64,000 nucleotides of DNA from Globomyces pollinis-pini (lineage: Eukaryota > Chytridiomycota > Chytridiomycetes > Rhizophydiales > Globomycetaceae), in contig MU621138.1 in the NCBI GenBank assembly GCA_025399215.1, positions 19,987-83,986 on the forward strand, read 5' to 3'. The translations under genes and the position numbers were made by a program. Under the pieces are notes generated by a model. That model was not told where the DNA came from. It did not search any database and saw only the letters and a program-made list of their open reading frames with translations. Below, one piece after another: positions 34,360-45,246 of this stretch (position 1 is the stretch's first letter; every line of letters starts with the position of its first letter).

Positions 34360-35964
34360 CTATAATGCATTCATGTAATCCGATACAATAGACATATCCA
34401 AAGAATGAGATCGTAACCCAACAAAATTATCTGGTCGAATCAAAAGTATACAGTTTCCCAACACTCCACATTGTTCAAACAATTCTGTTTCGAATTTGTT
34501 GATTACTTGTGTAAACGTTACCCCTTTGATTTGTTCAATCTTATCAACTTGGTCCTTGACATTGAATAATAAAAGTTTGAATCCAGAGGTTTCAACGAAT
34601 GATTTAGAATCTGTTAGATGGTGAAATAGACTGGATGGAAATTTTTGACCTGCTTCTAATTTGGTTGTAAATTGATATTGTAACCGTTGGATTTTACATG
34701 GTCCGGGTTCAAAACGCGTTAATTTGCTATTGTATTGTTTATCCATGTTGTAGAGACTGAGGATCCCTTTGGTGGCTAATTTGCAGTCACCAGCAAATTT
34801 CAGGTAATGTGATCGGATGAAATCATGGGTGGGTGATACTGGTAATGCATTGATTCCAGATGAGATCCCAGACTTTACTACTAATTCTCCATACGGTTTC
34901 ATTTCATTTTCATAACTGTCCAGGATAGAGTGACGCGCTAGTCCTTTAACCACAAACGCGATCTTCCAGGTCAAATTGGCTGCATCTTGCACTCCATAGT
35001 TCAACCCTAATCCGGCCATGGGATCAGAACTGTGTACAGCATCACCAACGAGAAAGATACGATTTTGGTTGGAATAACTTGATGCAACTCGATTATTGGG
35101 ACGGAAATGTGCTTTCCAAATCACATTCTTGACTTTGACTTTTAATCCACGTTTAGCAAATAGTTTCTCGAAATAATCATCGGCAATTGGTAAAGGAATT
35201 CGATTTCCATGTGAATCCAATTCATCCGACATCCATTCTTGCTCTTCTGATTCTAATAATGGAATACAAGTAGCATACCCCTTTGGCATTTTTAAGAGAA
35301 AATATCCACCTTGTTGATGAAAACTGACCAGTTGTGTTTTGTCTGGCATTTCAATAGGTTCAGCTTCAAAATGCGCTACAGCTGATGTTCTCGTATTCGA
35401 AACTCCTTCATATTTGATCCCCAATCGCTTACGTGTACTGGATTTGGCTCCATCAGCTGCGATTACATATTTGACTTTAATCTGGTAAACGATTTGATCA
35501 GTATCATTCACATGCACGTAGTCAACTTTGACATATTCTTTTAGATCTTTGAAGTCAACGATCTTAATGCCTCTAATGATTGCATGTTGGTTTTGAAGCA
35601 AGTAATTGTTGAGAGTGCGTTCAGTAAACCATTGTTCTACTCCTAAACAAACAGGATATTTTGAATACTTTTTGAATTCAGATTTGAATGAAAAGTTCAA
35701 AATGGGGGATTCGTTTTGTATTTGCAGTTCATCTCCTTGACATCCATAGTTCATCAGTTCAGGAACAATGCCAAATGGTTCAAATACTTCGAGAGTGGGG
35801 GGATTGATAGCAGTACCTGTTGATTTAATTTCAGGTTCAAGTCTTTGGTCGATGATTTGAAAGTTGGTGATGCCTTGGCGAATGAGCTCCGCTGCACTTG
35901 TTAATCCCACTGGACCAGCCCCAATAATCAATATATCACAATCATTTAGTTTTCCTTGAGTCAT
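34360..35964 (-). CDS. FAD-dependent aromatic-ring monooxygenase (PHBH/UbiH type)
   Basis: This is an intronless gene of 534 residues. It has the Rossmann motif IIGAGPVGLTSAAEL, the second FAD/NADPH motif YVIAADGAKSSTRKRLG and the GD motif FLVGDAVHSSDPMAGLGLNYG. The C-terminal about 120 residues resemble the thioredoxin-like tail of phenol hydroxylase-type enzymes. Such enzymes hydroxylate aromatic or polyketide substrates with NAD(P)H and oxygen. The absence of introns among intron-dense neighbours fits acquisition from a bacterium or through retroposition. It converges with the GH5 fusion gene. Substrate unknown. Confidence 0.85.
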   Translation of the reverse strand: MTQGKLNDCDILIIGAGPVGLTSAAELIRQGITNFQIIDQRLEPEIKSTGTAINPPTLEVFEPFGIVPELMNYGCQGDELQIQNESPILNFSFKSEFKKYSKYPVCLGVEQWFTERTLNNYLLQNQHAIIRGIKIVDFKDLKEYVKVDYVHVNDTDQIVYQIKVKYVIAADGAKSSTRKRLGIKYEGVSNTRTSAVAHFEAEPIEMPDKTQLVSFHQQGGYFLLKMPKGYATCIPLLESEEQEWMSDELDSHGNRIPLPIADDYFEKLFAKRGLKVKVKNVIWKAHFRPNNRVASSYSNQNRIFLVGDAVHSSDPMAGLGLNYGVQDAANLTWKIAFVVKGLARHSILDSYENEMKPYGELVVKSGISSGINALPVSPTHDFIRSHYLKFAGDCKLATKGILSLYNMDKQYNSKLTRFEPGPCKIQRLQYQFTTKLEAGQKFPSSLFHHLTDSKSFVETSGFKLLLFNVKDQVDKIEQIKGVTFTQVINKFETELFEQCGVLGNCILLIRPDNFVGLRSHSLDMSIVSDYMNAL

Positions 35965-36800
35965 TTGATTTTTTTAATGACCTTTCCCTTCCATTTGGTT
36001 CTTTTTAACCTGATTGCATTTTGGCGGTCCGGTCGATTTCGGGGCAGGATTCCGGTAGTCTTCGGTCCGGCGGTCACCTGTACCACATCACTAATGAAAT
36101 GCGTGGTTTAAAAAGCTATTACCCATAACCAATTGATAAGTAGCTTTGCATATTGTGGTTCTTCAATTGAGCAAGCTTTGTGAGATAATAAAGAACGTTG
36201 GATGAATTCTCAATCGTCAATTTCTAGGTGTGAGTTGTTTTCTCGTGTTCAGTATAAAGGGGATGAGGCTATAGTAAAAAACCAATTAGATTGGAAAATC
36301 AGTTGTGAATATAAGGTTGATTTGAAATACCATTGTTGGAGAAAAGAAGTGTAGGATCTTGGAAGTTGGCGATTTGCTATGAAGTGCTTCAAAATCGACA
36401 CAAATGTAAATCCAACTCATATAGGAACTGATGATTGTATAAGATAATTGACTAGATTATTGTATTATTAGTAGTTGAACAGGGTGACAACGAAGTACAA
36501 GTGTACATTACAAGTACAACTACACAGTTCAAATCAATGGCATTTGTACTACAGTCTTTTACTAGCTCAATGATGAGCAACTGGTCAGTGAGTTTAGTGC
36601 TGAAATAATTTACAGATTTTACATCACTGGATATCATTACAGCACTACTTACATAAATACTTGCCAATAATATACTTACAGTAACTGCTTAGCTCTTTAA
36701 TCTTCCAACGAATCATTGAAGGCTTCTTAAGGCTTTGTTTATGGAACTTGCTTTTGTTTTGGGTTGAGTGGCTACAAACAGTTGCTGCTTCTTTACTCTA
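35965..36800. other. Intergenic region with a GC-rich island
   Basis: No convincing gene. At about 36011-36080 a GC-rich patch stands out, holding two copies of cggtccgg about 44 bp apart (ggcggtccggtcg and ttcggtccggcgg). It could be a structured RNA, a protein-binding site or horizontally acquired DNA; I could not fold it into a tRNA. Other frames here lack coding texture. Confidence 0.4.
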
Positions 36801-38047
36801 ATGTCTGGAAGGGATAGACTTGGTGAACTGGGGGTATGAATTTAATGCTAACTTGAAGAATCAATCTTCAAATAATCGAAATTATCAAAGGAATTATCAG
36901 CAAAACTCTTCCTTTGGAAATAATGTATTTGGATTCTTTGTTAATCAAAAGATTGCCGATTTATTGAAGTCTATCGATCGAATTGAACTCAATATCACTG
37001 ATATCTCTCGCTTGCATGAAAGAGCTTTGGTAGGAGTGTCCCAGGACGAAACTAACAGTACTCTGCTTGACTCTCATATTAGGACTCACTGCACAAATTG
37101 ACAGACTTTCGGATGAAACTAATGAAGCTATGAATGATGTTCGTTTTAATTTAAAAAAATTGGCAGACGATACAAACAGAACTGGTGGCTCTGAAGCACA
37201 GGCTAGAAAAGCACAACAGTCCTCAGTAGCCATGAAATTGCAATCAGCTGTTAAAAGGTACTGTCCAAATATCTATTTCAAAATTTGTACTATTATATTC
37301 ATTACGGAACAAGTTATATCGGATCCATTTTCTTGATGATTTCTGAAAAATGTTTTTCAAATTTACTGTCAACTATATAGTTACTTACAAAGTTAGGTTT
37401 ATAATCCATGATTAATCAAAAGATTTGGTCAAATTCAAAAATCCGCAAAAGATCAATATAAGCGAAGAATGGAACGTGAAATACGAATTGGTAAGCCGGT
37501 CCATCTGAATTTGTAGCGCGACCAGATGCTTCCGATGCCGATGTGCAACGTGCCGTTGAAGATTCAAGAGGTGGTTCTGTATTTGCACAGCAGATGCTTA
37601 ATTCTCGCGTGGGTGCTCAACGCAGAGTATTGGAAGAAGTTCAGGGCCGACATGAGGAATTAAGAAAACTGGAACAGTCCATCGAAGAACTTGCAACTCT
37701 ATTTATGGATATGCAAAACTTATTACAAGTACCATTTCTCCGTCACTTACCCTTTTAGCAACAACAAGAAGTCATCAACGTTATTGACACTCAGGTATAA
37801 TCTGTCAATGCTAACCATTAGGTATATTTGTGATGAAACTGAATAGTAGGTCGAAAACACTGCAGCTCATATTGAAGATGGAGGAGCAGAAATCAAACGG
37901 GCCATTAGTATCCGTAAATCTTCTAGAAAAAAGCTTTGGTATATATCAGCTTTTATTCTCGTTTTGTTGGCTATTATCGCCGTGTACTTGTATATGCAAC
38001 GCTGCAGTTTACTGGGATTTTGTGATAAAAATGAAAAGAAACCGTAA
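36801..38047 (+). CDS. Plasma-membrane syntaxin (Sso1/syntaxin-1-like Qa-SNARE)
   Basis: Introns at 37258-37422 (165 nt) and 37795-37849 (55 nt, possibly two abutting), with others of 25-30 nt, give 306 residues. The Habc region reads SIDRIELNITDISRLHER and RLTAQIDRLSDETN. The SNARE motif runs RRVLEEVQGRHEELRKLEQS to DMQNLLQQQQEVINVIDTQV, with the central Gln expected for a Qa-SNARE. KSSRKKLW and one C-terminal TM helix follow, then a short CSLLGFCDKNEKKP tail. It drives fusion of secretory vesicles with the plasma membrane. Confidence 0.9.
37795..37849 (+). other. Double-length intron, possibly two abutting mini-introns
   Basis: Between GACACTCAG and GTCGAAAAC of the syntaxin gene lie 55 nt. 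They split exactly into a 27-nt GT..AG unit (branch-like gctaacc) and a 28-nt GT..AG unit. Each half alone looks like the genome's normal intron. Confidence 0.5.
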
Positions 38048-38137
38048 ATTGACTGTTACAATTCATTTATTCATCTTTAATAAAAAATCACTATTCTGCA
38101 TCACGATTACATTCTGGTTTTTACCACTGATGCAGGT

Positions 38138-39260
38138 CTAATGGCTGATTTTTGTAGTCCACAAAGACCTAATAGTTTAAGAAAACAATTAGCATTACGT
38201 TAAATCTGAGTTGATGGATTCAATCTTTTGGGTATCAATGCTGCTAGTCACATATACTTGAACAACACGATGTGTCTCATTCAATTCTTTCATAAATAGA
38301 TCTTTCAAGTAATCTACCGCAATTTGAGGATCGGAAATATCACCTATAATCAAAATATCTACTATACTGTGAAAATCCGGAAAGTTCCCTTGAAATTCCA
38401 AGGCAGAGTATGAGCTTACAAATAAGTCATATTGATTAAAAATCAACACAACACTTTGTTGTTCAATCAATCGATGATGAATCAAATACCGAAACAATCC
38501 CAAAGTTTCATCCAAACAAGTATTAGAGCCTACACCCAGTAATGAAGATATTGAAATCAACGACACCAAAAACACAATCGATATCGTATCATCAAAATAT
38601 TTTACAATTTGCTTCTTCAAATTCAAAGATATTGGCATTGATATTAGGTTAAACGATTGTGATTGAATTTTCATTATTGATTCTGTAATTCCACTCGTAT
38701 TTGATTTAATTCGAATTAAATCTATAATCATGAATCATTTTGTTATACCATCATTTTGTAACACGTAATCCAATTGGCCAATTAATTCAATTCGATCTAG
38801 GAAACTAATAATCAAAAACAATTTCTGTTTACTAGTCCAAATTCGGGATTTTTAATCGATTGAAATGATCTTTTAGTTTCAAATCATTCCACATTCTTTT
38901 AATACTTTTTTGTACATGTGATGGAATTTCAAGGTATGGTTTTGGTTGTTGACTGACAAATGATAATATTTGGGTATATTCTTGTTGTACCTCGTCATCA
39001 CACCCAAATAAAACTAATTCAAGAATGGAGAGGATATGATATAATTGATTGGATTTTGCATGTTGTAATTCAACAGGTGTGAATGTATATCCATTTATCC
39101 TTCTTATTTGGTTTATGAAGGTGGTTTTGCCCGATCCTGATGTTCCCAATACCAACACCTTCATTTCATTCTTGTTTCGTTCATATTCCTGTTTATCTTT
39201 CAAATACTCTGTTTCGTCTTTTTCATCACCCTTGATCTTTAATACACTCGATATTGACAT
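38138..39260 (-). CDS. Degenerate Galpha-like GTPase 5
   Basis: Three introns (28, 27 and 30 nt) at shared family positions give 345 residues. The P-loop is GTSGSGKTT, still a valid Walker A. The helical domain is present, and switch I reads DLIRIKSNTSGITES. Where the family has D-V-S-G-L the sequence is FNLISMPISLNLKKQ: the DxxG Asp and Gly are both gone. Switch III lacks the EDxxxNRM motif. NKxD is NQYD, and TCCTDT is TSSIDT. The tail ends LWTTKISH. The frame is intact, so it is not an obvious pseudogene, but GTP cycling looks impossible. It may act as a pseudo-GTPase. Confidence 0.75.
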
Positions 39261-39408
39261 TCTACTACTTAATTATTAGTTGCGTACCCAATTGATGTGA
39301 TGGATCTATATAATTAGATTGTAAAATGGTTACGATCGTTTTTCATCTGCACTATCAGATAATCGACTAGATACAGATGCAGATGCTTGAATTCTAATCT
39401 AATCAGTT

Positions 39409-39959
39409 TCATCCATCAAAATACTTTTTTTCTAGTTTATCCTTGTTACTAAAAGAACCGGATTTAAATATGGTACTGTCTTGGATACTAGCTGAGATTC
39501 CTTCCCTTTCGAATAAAAACTTAATGTCAAAGTTACCCAATAAGTCTCATCAATGACTTTCTACGTTCCATTTTAACACTACAAATTTGAATTGATAATG
39601 ATTTTTACGGTATCCCAAGAGTTTGGGTTTCTGTTGTTGTACTTTCTATTTCTTCCTTTTCATCACTATCATAAGGAATTTGTAGATTACCTTTGATCGT
39701 TTTTGAGTGACAGTTCATTGTTCAGAAACCTAAAATTGTTTTTAAATGTTTTTAACGTTCTTACGATAATCGCTTGGTCGGTTTACGAGTTGATACTGAC
39801 TGACTTCGACTTCGTGAACTATCATTTTAATTTATTTCTAAACGATTGTTTACGCGGTTGGTTTTGAAGATGCACTTTGGTTTAGTCTTTGATAGACGTA
39901 TACCTTTCACTAAAAATTGTAATCTTAGGTTGCGACCCATCACTGCTGATTTCAGACAT
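39409..39959 (-). CDS. Small intron-dense gene, unknown 121-residue protein
   Basis: No long ORF marks this gene; it appears only when six mini-introns (29, 35, 35, 25, 30 and 31 nt) are removed, after which 121 codons stay open from ATG 39959-39957 to TGA 39411-39409. The product starts MSEISSDGSQPKITIF, then has an Arg/Ser-rich part (SRSRSQSVSTRKPTKRLS), an acidic-Thr patch (DEKEEIESTTTETQT), a basic helix (VKMERRKSLMRLIGEG) and a charged end. RKPTKRLS and ERRKSL look like basophilic kinase sites. No family is recognised. Confidence 0.6.
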
Positions 39960-40065
39960 TAGGAACTAAATGTAAGGAAATTAAATCATGGATTTTCTCC
40001 TTTTGGACACGTGAAAACATAATGTATATTGGATCAATATGTGAACAAAATATATTAAAAACAAA

Positions 40066-42066
40066 TCAATTCCACTCTTCAATTTCTTTTTCGTGCTTTT
40101 CAATCAACTCTTCAGTAGAAAAAAGAGTTTCAGTTGCTTGATTATCTTTATAATCACTAGATATTAATCAAAGAGACGTTACGTTAAGGTTGCATTGTCA
40201 TTGCCTTCATTTGCTTTTTGCTGGGCCCATTCTAGCACTTGCTCATCACCATCAAGCTTGTTTTGTGTTTCCAAATCATCAATGTTATCCATATCATCAG
40301 AGTCTAATTGTTCCAAAGCCAAACGGGAATTATGATTAGTTGGAACCCACAACCAAGCAATGGATATAAACGTTAGGAAATAGTTGGTGTTTAAACTTAG
40401 GTTAATGTGTCATTCCATTACTTACCAGCCATCCAATAAGAGCCATCTCCATCTCCACTGAGTTGCAATCCAAACAGGGTTATTTCTAAACAAGAGATTG
40501 ATTGAATTCACCAAAAAGATAAAGAAAATCATTGTAATAGATACAGTAAGAATGGTAGATAGTCCTAATATTAAATTAATTGTTTGACATACGATTATAC
40601 ATCAACAATTTCACACTTTGTCTTCTTGATTCCAAGTACTCGATTGTATGGGTGATACCTAAACATCAGAATAAAACAATTACTAAGCAGTATCCAGACA
40701 TAAAAAATGAACATTGATATGGCCAATGGAGCCCCAACTAAAAATGCGAAAAACGAATTCAAATTTTTTGTCAACATCGAATTTGTGAAGTATAAAGCCC
40801 CAAATATAAAGTGTATCAAAGTTAAAAACACACAACTCCACATCTTTTTCCCTAAAGTCGGATGGACTACACCGTAACCCAATGATACAATTAGCAGTAA
40901 GAAGAAGGATAAAGAATTTCGAGCCGCACTGACTGTAACCATAATACCAAGGAACTTTTTGGCTAAAGATTTAAGCAAGTGAAAATATCTTACAAACAAA
41001 TCCATTCTCATTAAAATCCATAAAAAAGCCCAAATTAATGGACTGCTCGACAACCAGAAACAAAATCATGGCACCAATTAAATTTTGAATTGGAAGCAAT
41101 TCTTTTCTGTTCAAGAAAGAGGTAAACATCCATCCAATTGCAATTAAAACATATGCACTTAAGAGAGAAGCGAAATACTAAATATGAGATATCAGCACTT
41201 ACAGGTAGAGCGGGAAAGAAAATCGCAGGAAGTTTTCCATATGGTGATCCAATATTCATATCTACAGAGTAATCAGCATAGTCTTCGCTATCAAATTCGT
41301 CTACTTCTACTAAAACACAATAGAGGCCATTGCTAACCACAGGGTAGTAGAATTCAAGTGGTGAGATTTGACGGATCAGTTCCGGCGAAGTAGTTACAGT
41401 GGAATTTTGTTGGTTAATTTGGGTACTATTTGCAGCATTACTAATGGTAGAATTTGTTCCACTAGTAGTGGTAGAGTTTGTTTCACTAACAGCCTTTGAT
41501 ATATTGTCTGTTTTCGTTGTATTGAGAGGGGTGGTTGTGTTTTTTGGTTCTGACAATTGCTCAACTGCAGAAATGTCACTGCCGTTTGCAACAGGAATGT
41601 TGGATTCAGTGATATTATCACGTTTACCAACCGCAGTCAAAAAGTTGACATTCATTGTATAATTCCAATGCACAGCAGTGTTCAGAAATGGACCAACATA
41701 GTCAGAAGTAGTGAAGTTATTAAGAATGTAGCTTCCTAATTGAGTCGCATTACAATGATTCTTTTGAATGGCAGCTTTGGTACAAATGTGATAGTTGGCA
41801 TGAATGGGACTGGATTCGAAATGATTTCTGTCTTCGAATCTGAAGACAGCCAAAGCAATAGAACCACTAGAGCTGTAAGGGACCACATTAACGACGATAT
41901 GTGAATCTCTTTTCTTGAACCAAGGAATGGAATCTGCACCGTACATACCTTCACAAACCACTTGAGAGTTATCAAAAGTATTCTAAATAGATCAGGTCGA
42001 GATAAGCATTACAAACGACTGGGCATGAACCAATGCATTCAAAATCAGAAACCAATTGATTGTCAT
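40066..42066 (-). CDS. GOST-family seven-TM protein (PTM1/GPR107-like)
   Basis: The start MTINWFLILNALVHAQS is a signal peptide; a 30-nt intron follows. The luminal domain of about 250 residues is rich in N-glycosylation sites (NSTTTSGTNSTISNAANST). The TM core shows LPAIFFPALPYFASLLSAY, NRKELLPIQNLIGAMILFL, then VSAARNSLSFFLLLIVSLGYGVV, the last being the signature of the GPR107/GPR108/PTM1 family. The cytosolic tail (WVPTNHNSRLALEQLDSDD) also matches. These proteins act in Golgi-plasma-membrane trafficking. One junction near 40650 was not resolved. The last intron (26 nt) precedes DYKDNQATETLFSTEE and the stop at 40068-40066. Confidence 0.82.
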
Positions 42067-42610
42067 TTAAGAGTAAAGAAATTTGGAATCAAAAAGAATT
42101 CATGAATCAGCCCACAGACAGTCACACATGAACCCACTCAGATTCCATCCAGAAACGGAACGGACCCACCAAGGATAAAGATCTGATGAAATCATGCAGC
42201 TTGCTACGCTGAGCTTAACAAACTGTATGGCGAGACTCTCTGTCAAAAATTGTAGAGTCATATTCTATAATATTACATCCGATATAATCTTTCTTACTAA
42301 ACGCATTTAGTGTCTAATTATTTAGCTTTTATGCATTCGAGATCTAACTGCCTGCTTTTGTGCATAATACAAATCATTTCCGTTTTCATTTTAACCGAAT
42401 CTCACTTACTCCTAAGACAATCTATCATATTAAACAAAAATTAAGAAATGAAAAGATAAAAGTATCCATAGTAGTGGGATTGGCTATAAAAAGGCATTTG
42501 TTCAGTTTTGTTTCACGAAATGCTAAAAAACAGTATTTTGAATAAGCAGATCCGATTTTGGGTGGAGAGATTGTGAGGCAAAACGTGGTATATTTAGCTC
42601 ATTGAACACA
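42067..42610. other. Intergenic region
   Basis: Nothing firm. A plus-strand frame at 42360-42545 (a basic 61-residue peptide) has an ATG but no family and no clear exon partners, so I treat it as chance. A TATA-like ctataaaaa lies at about 42484-42492. Confidence 0.35.
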
Positions 42611-44514
42611 TCAGCTATTTATTTGGTCAAGTTCAATCGTCAACTTTTCTAAACCTTCAGCAGCGCGAGATTGAGCTACTTGGGGATCAAGTTCAGATTC
42701 AACTCTTGTCAAATCAATTAGAATAGCTTGAAAATCGTACATATCAGTCTCACTATTCCATCTGGGAAGTAAAGCAATGTGGCGGAAAGATAAATCCATA
42801 TGGGAAGACAATTTTTCAGAAACGGTAGAGAGTGCTTGATTCGCAGCCAGCAGTGGAGACTTTTGATACATATCTAATAACTGTGTATTTACACAGTCCT
42901 CTAGTTCTTCACTTAGCACTCCATAATCATACTCTGAGCTTAGTTTGTTCCAAGTTTGAAGCGAGGAAAATTGAAAACCATTGGATCTGTGCGGATTAAA
43001 TGTCATACAAAAAGGCATCAGCAGACCAGCTTGGCCATTCAGTTCAACTATCCGACTCTGTACTTGCCAAAGGTTCTGCCATCGGTTTTGCTCATCTGAT
43101 AGAGCCTTCTGTAGATCATTCATATCTCCATATTGGTAAAGAAACTTGATCACTGCCAAATTTCCACTTTCTGAAGTAACCAATGCTACACGACCATCTC
43201 CACCACAATGAAAATATGATAAGATGTAGAAATTTCGCGTCTGTTTGGGTGGCATTGCATACTTGAAACATTCCAATTTCTTGGGAAGTGACCTGTATTC
43301 AATTGACGTGGGAGTGGCATACACATATCTTGATCGTTCATCGATGAAGTTGGTTGGAGTATAAACAGGAGTCATTGACACTTTGTACAAAAGAGTGGCC
43401 AAGCATTCAATCAATTCTGGATCATCAAAATGATAAAGCTTTGATTGAAATATCTTTACTGTCCCTTTATTGATCATGTATTCATTCGCACTGCCCGCAA
43501 GACAGAGTTCATCATACTGATCCTTTGTGTCACAGTTAGCTGCTATTTGCGAGTCTTCAAACCACAAGATTTTCCAAATTTCATATGTTGTATACACTCC
43601 AAAGACAAAACGCACATTAAAAGAATTACGGAGGTCAACCATATAATCTACAATCTGATAAATATTGTCCATATTAGATCCTGGGACCTTGACTTCTGTA
43701 ACACCAGTAATAGATGATGTATCCTTTACAAACACTGTGGCATCTACTCTGTTTCCATTCTTGTTACCCAGTATCTGAGCAACTGAAAATGTCTGCTCCC
43801 GATGAATTGACAATTTTTGAAGCAATGGACTTATCTTTAAGCAATCCATTAGCGCATGTTTGACATAAGTCAGAATATCACTCTCCCCGGACCAATTAGT
43901 GAGAGTACCAGCTTCTGCTTCAAACCAAAGAATCGATTTTGCTCTGGCCAAGCGATCCTGCTTGAGCTCTTTTAGAATAGCAAAAGTACCAGAATGAACT
44001 TCAGCTTCAATACCATAGATAGACTTTAAACGAGTTGTACTTTTTGAATTGCGAGACGTGGAAATGCCTTTGTGATAATATTATTAGGGATATCCAACTC
44101 CATCGCTGTTCCTGCTGTTAGTGAGGACGAAATACCTTGATTTAAGTCTCTCTGTAATTTAATAGTTTGCTGCTTTAGAAGCTCTTGCTCCTTCCAAGCG
44201 AGGTGTTGCGCCTTCCTAGCAAGGTTTTCCTTCTCCAGAACAAGGATTTGCTCCTTCCTAGCAACGTTTTCCATCTCCAGAACAAGGTTTTTATATTTCG
44301 CTTCGAGAGCAGTATTTAGATACTGGTAAATTTCAAAAGGAGCAGCGGTTGGTTTCTTTTGTGAAAAGACTTCTGTATATTCGACTTCCAAATGAGTAAC
44401 ATGTGCAAGGATTTTGTCATAATCACTTTTTGCCTTTTCATAATCACTCTGGGCCTTTTCAACTGCTTGGTTCGCTTTTGCAATTGATTCTTGGAGCTCT
44501 GAGGGAATTTCCAT
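42611..44514 (-). CDS. Crinkler-like effector: coiled coil, REase-like and kinase-like domains; frame break
   Basis: The N-terminal about 120 residues are coiled coil (SDYEKAKSDYDKILAHV; repeats of LVLEMENVARKEQ). The frame then breaks at about 43997-44026, either a 17-nt GT..AG micro-intron or a frameshift in a run of five A. After it, WFEAEAGTLTNWSGESDILTY, NRVDATVF and GVTEVKVPG give the E..D..ExK pattern of restriction-endonuclease-fold domains. Next come a Gly-loop and Lys of protein-kinase type (GGDGRVALVTSESGNLAVIKF), HMDLSFRH and LIDLTRVES. REase plus kinase is a known C-terminal combination of Crinkler/CR effectors in fungi and oomycetes. No LxLFLAK-type leader or signal peptide was seen. 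The stop is at 42613-42611; about 628 residues if joined. Confidence 0.6.
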
Positions 44515-45246
44515 TGAGTATGAAAAGTGAAAAACCTCCCTGTAACCAACCAACACACCAAAAAAAAACTGAAGTCACATCCAACGTTCTGAAGTCACCC
44601 CTAATTGCCAATTGTTTACTAGCACTATCTTAAATCCATATACATATATTATAAATTGTATTTTAAGAATTGAGTCTTTTCGACGGTTTGTCCACTACAT
44701 CTGCTGTTACCAAATCTGAAAAAGCCCTCTTCTAACAGTACACTTGAGCCCTGAATCGTCAAATTTGCAATCACTGATAACACGTGATAATTAAATTGAT
44801 TGACTTTCGGTATACCGACCATTGGATTAGATTTTTTCATTTTAAGCCATGAAATCCAGGGCACCGGTTCGAACTTCACCTCAACAGCTACTTTTTTTTG
44901 GATATGAGGCTGGGTGAAATGGGTAGTTGTCATTTCTGGAACTTCACCCACCCTGACCTCACCCAAGGTCTCACCCATGGTTCATGGTTGACTGACTGAT
45001 GAGTGCCCAGCCTTAGAATACAATGCGCGTTTCTTTGAATATCTCATAAGATACAATTAAAATCCTTATCCTAGAGTAAGTTTTTATAAGCTTTGTCAAA
45101 TATGTAAAACTCAGCTAGACTAAGCACAAACTGCTCTGTTGAACTTTGTGAAGTGCCTAGCCTTAAATGATTCGAATGTGATGATTGTATAATATTTTTC
45201 ATGACTGGATGCAAGTGACGCAATCCACTTACAATTACTAATTCAA
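44515..45246. other. Intergenic region with short repeats and an orphan ORF
   Basis: A minus-strand frame at 44649-44978 (MGETLGEVRVGEVPEMTTT and on, 109 residues) covers most of a TCACCC-rich stretch and is probably not a gene, though a relic is possible. Near 44930-44980 the unit tcaccca recurs about four times. A 14-nt direct repeat is listed separately. Confidence 0.35.
45002..45165. repeat. Dispersed 14-nt direct repeat pair
   Basis: The copies agtgcccagcctta (45002-45015) and agtgcctagcctta (45152-45165) differ at one base and lie 150 bp apart in noncoding DNA. Significance unknown. Confidence 0.35.

Noticed and set aside
36452..36667. 71-codon minus-strand frame
   Set aside because: Repetitive gtacaagt-type DNA and no coding texture.
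41399..41662. 87-codon Val/Phe-rich plus frame
   Set aside because: It is the complement of the Asn/Thr/Ser-rich luminal domain of the GOST protein.
44649..44978. 109-codon minus-strand frame as a gene
   Set aside because: It covers TCACCC-type repeats, has no family or exon partner and low-complexity composition.
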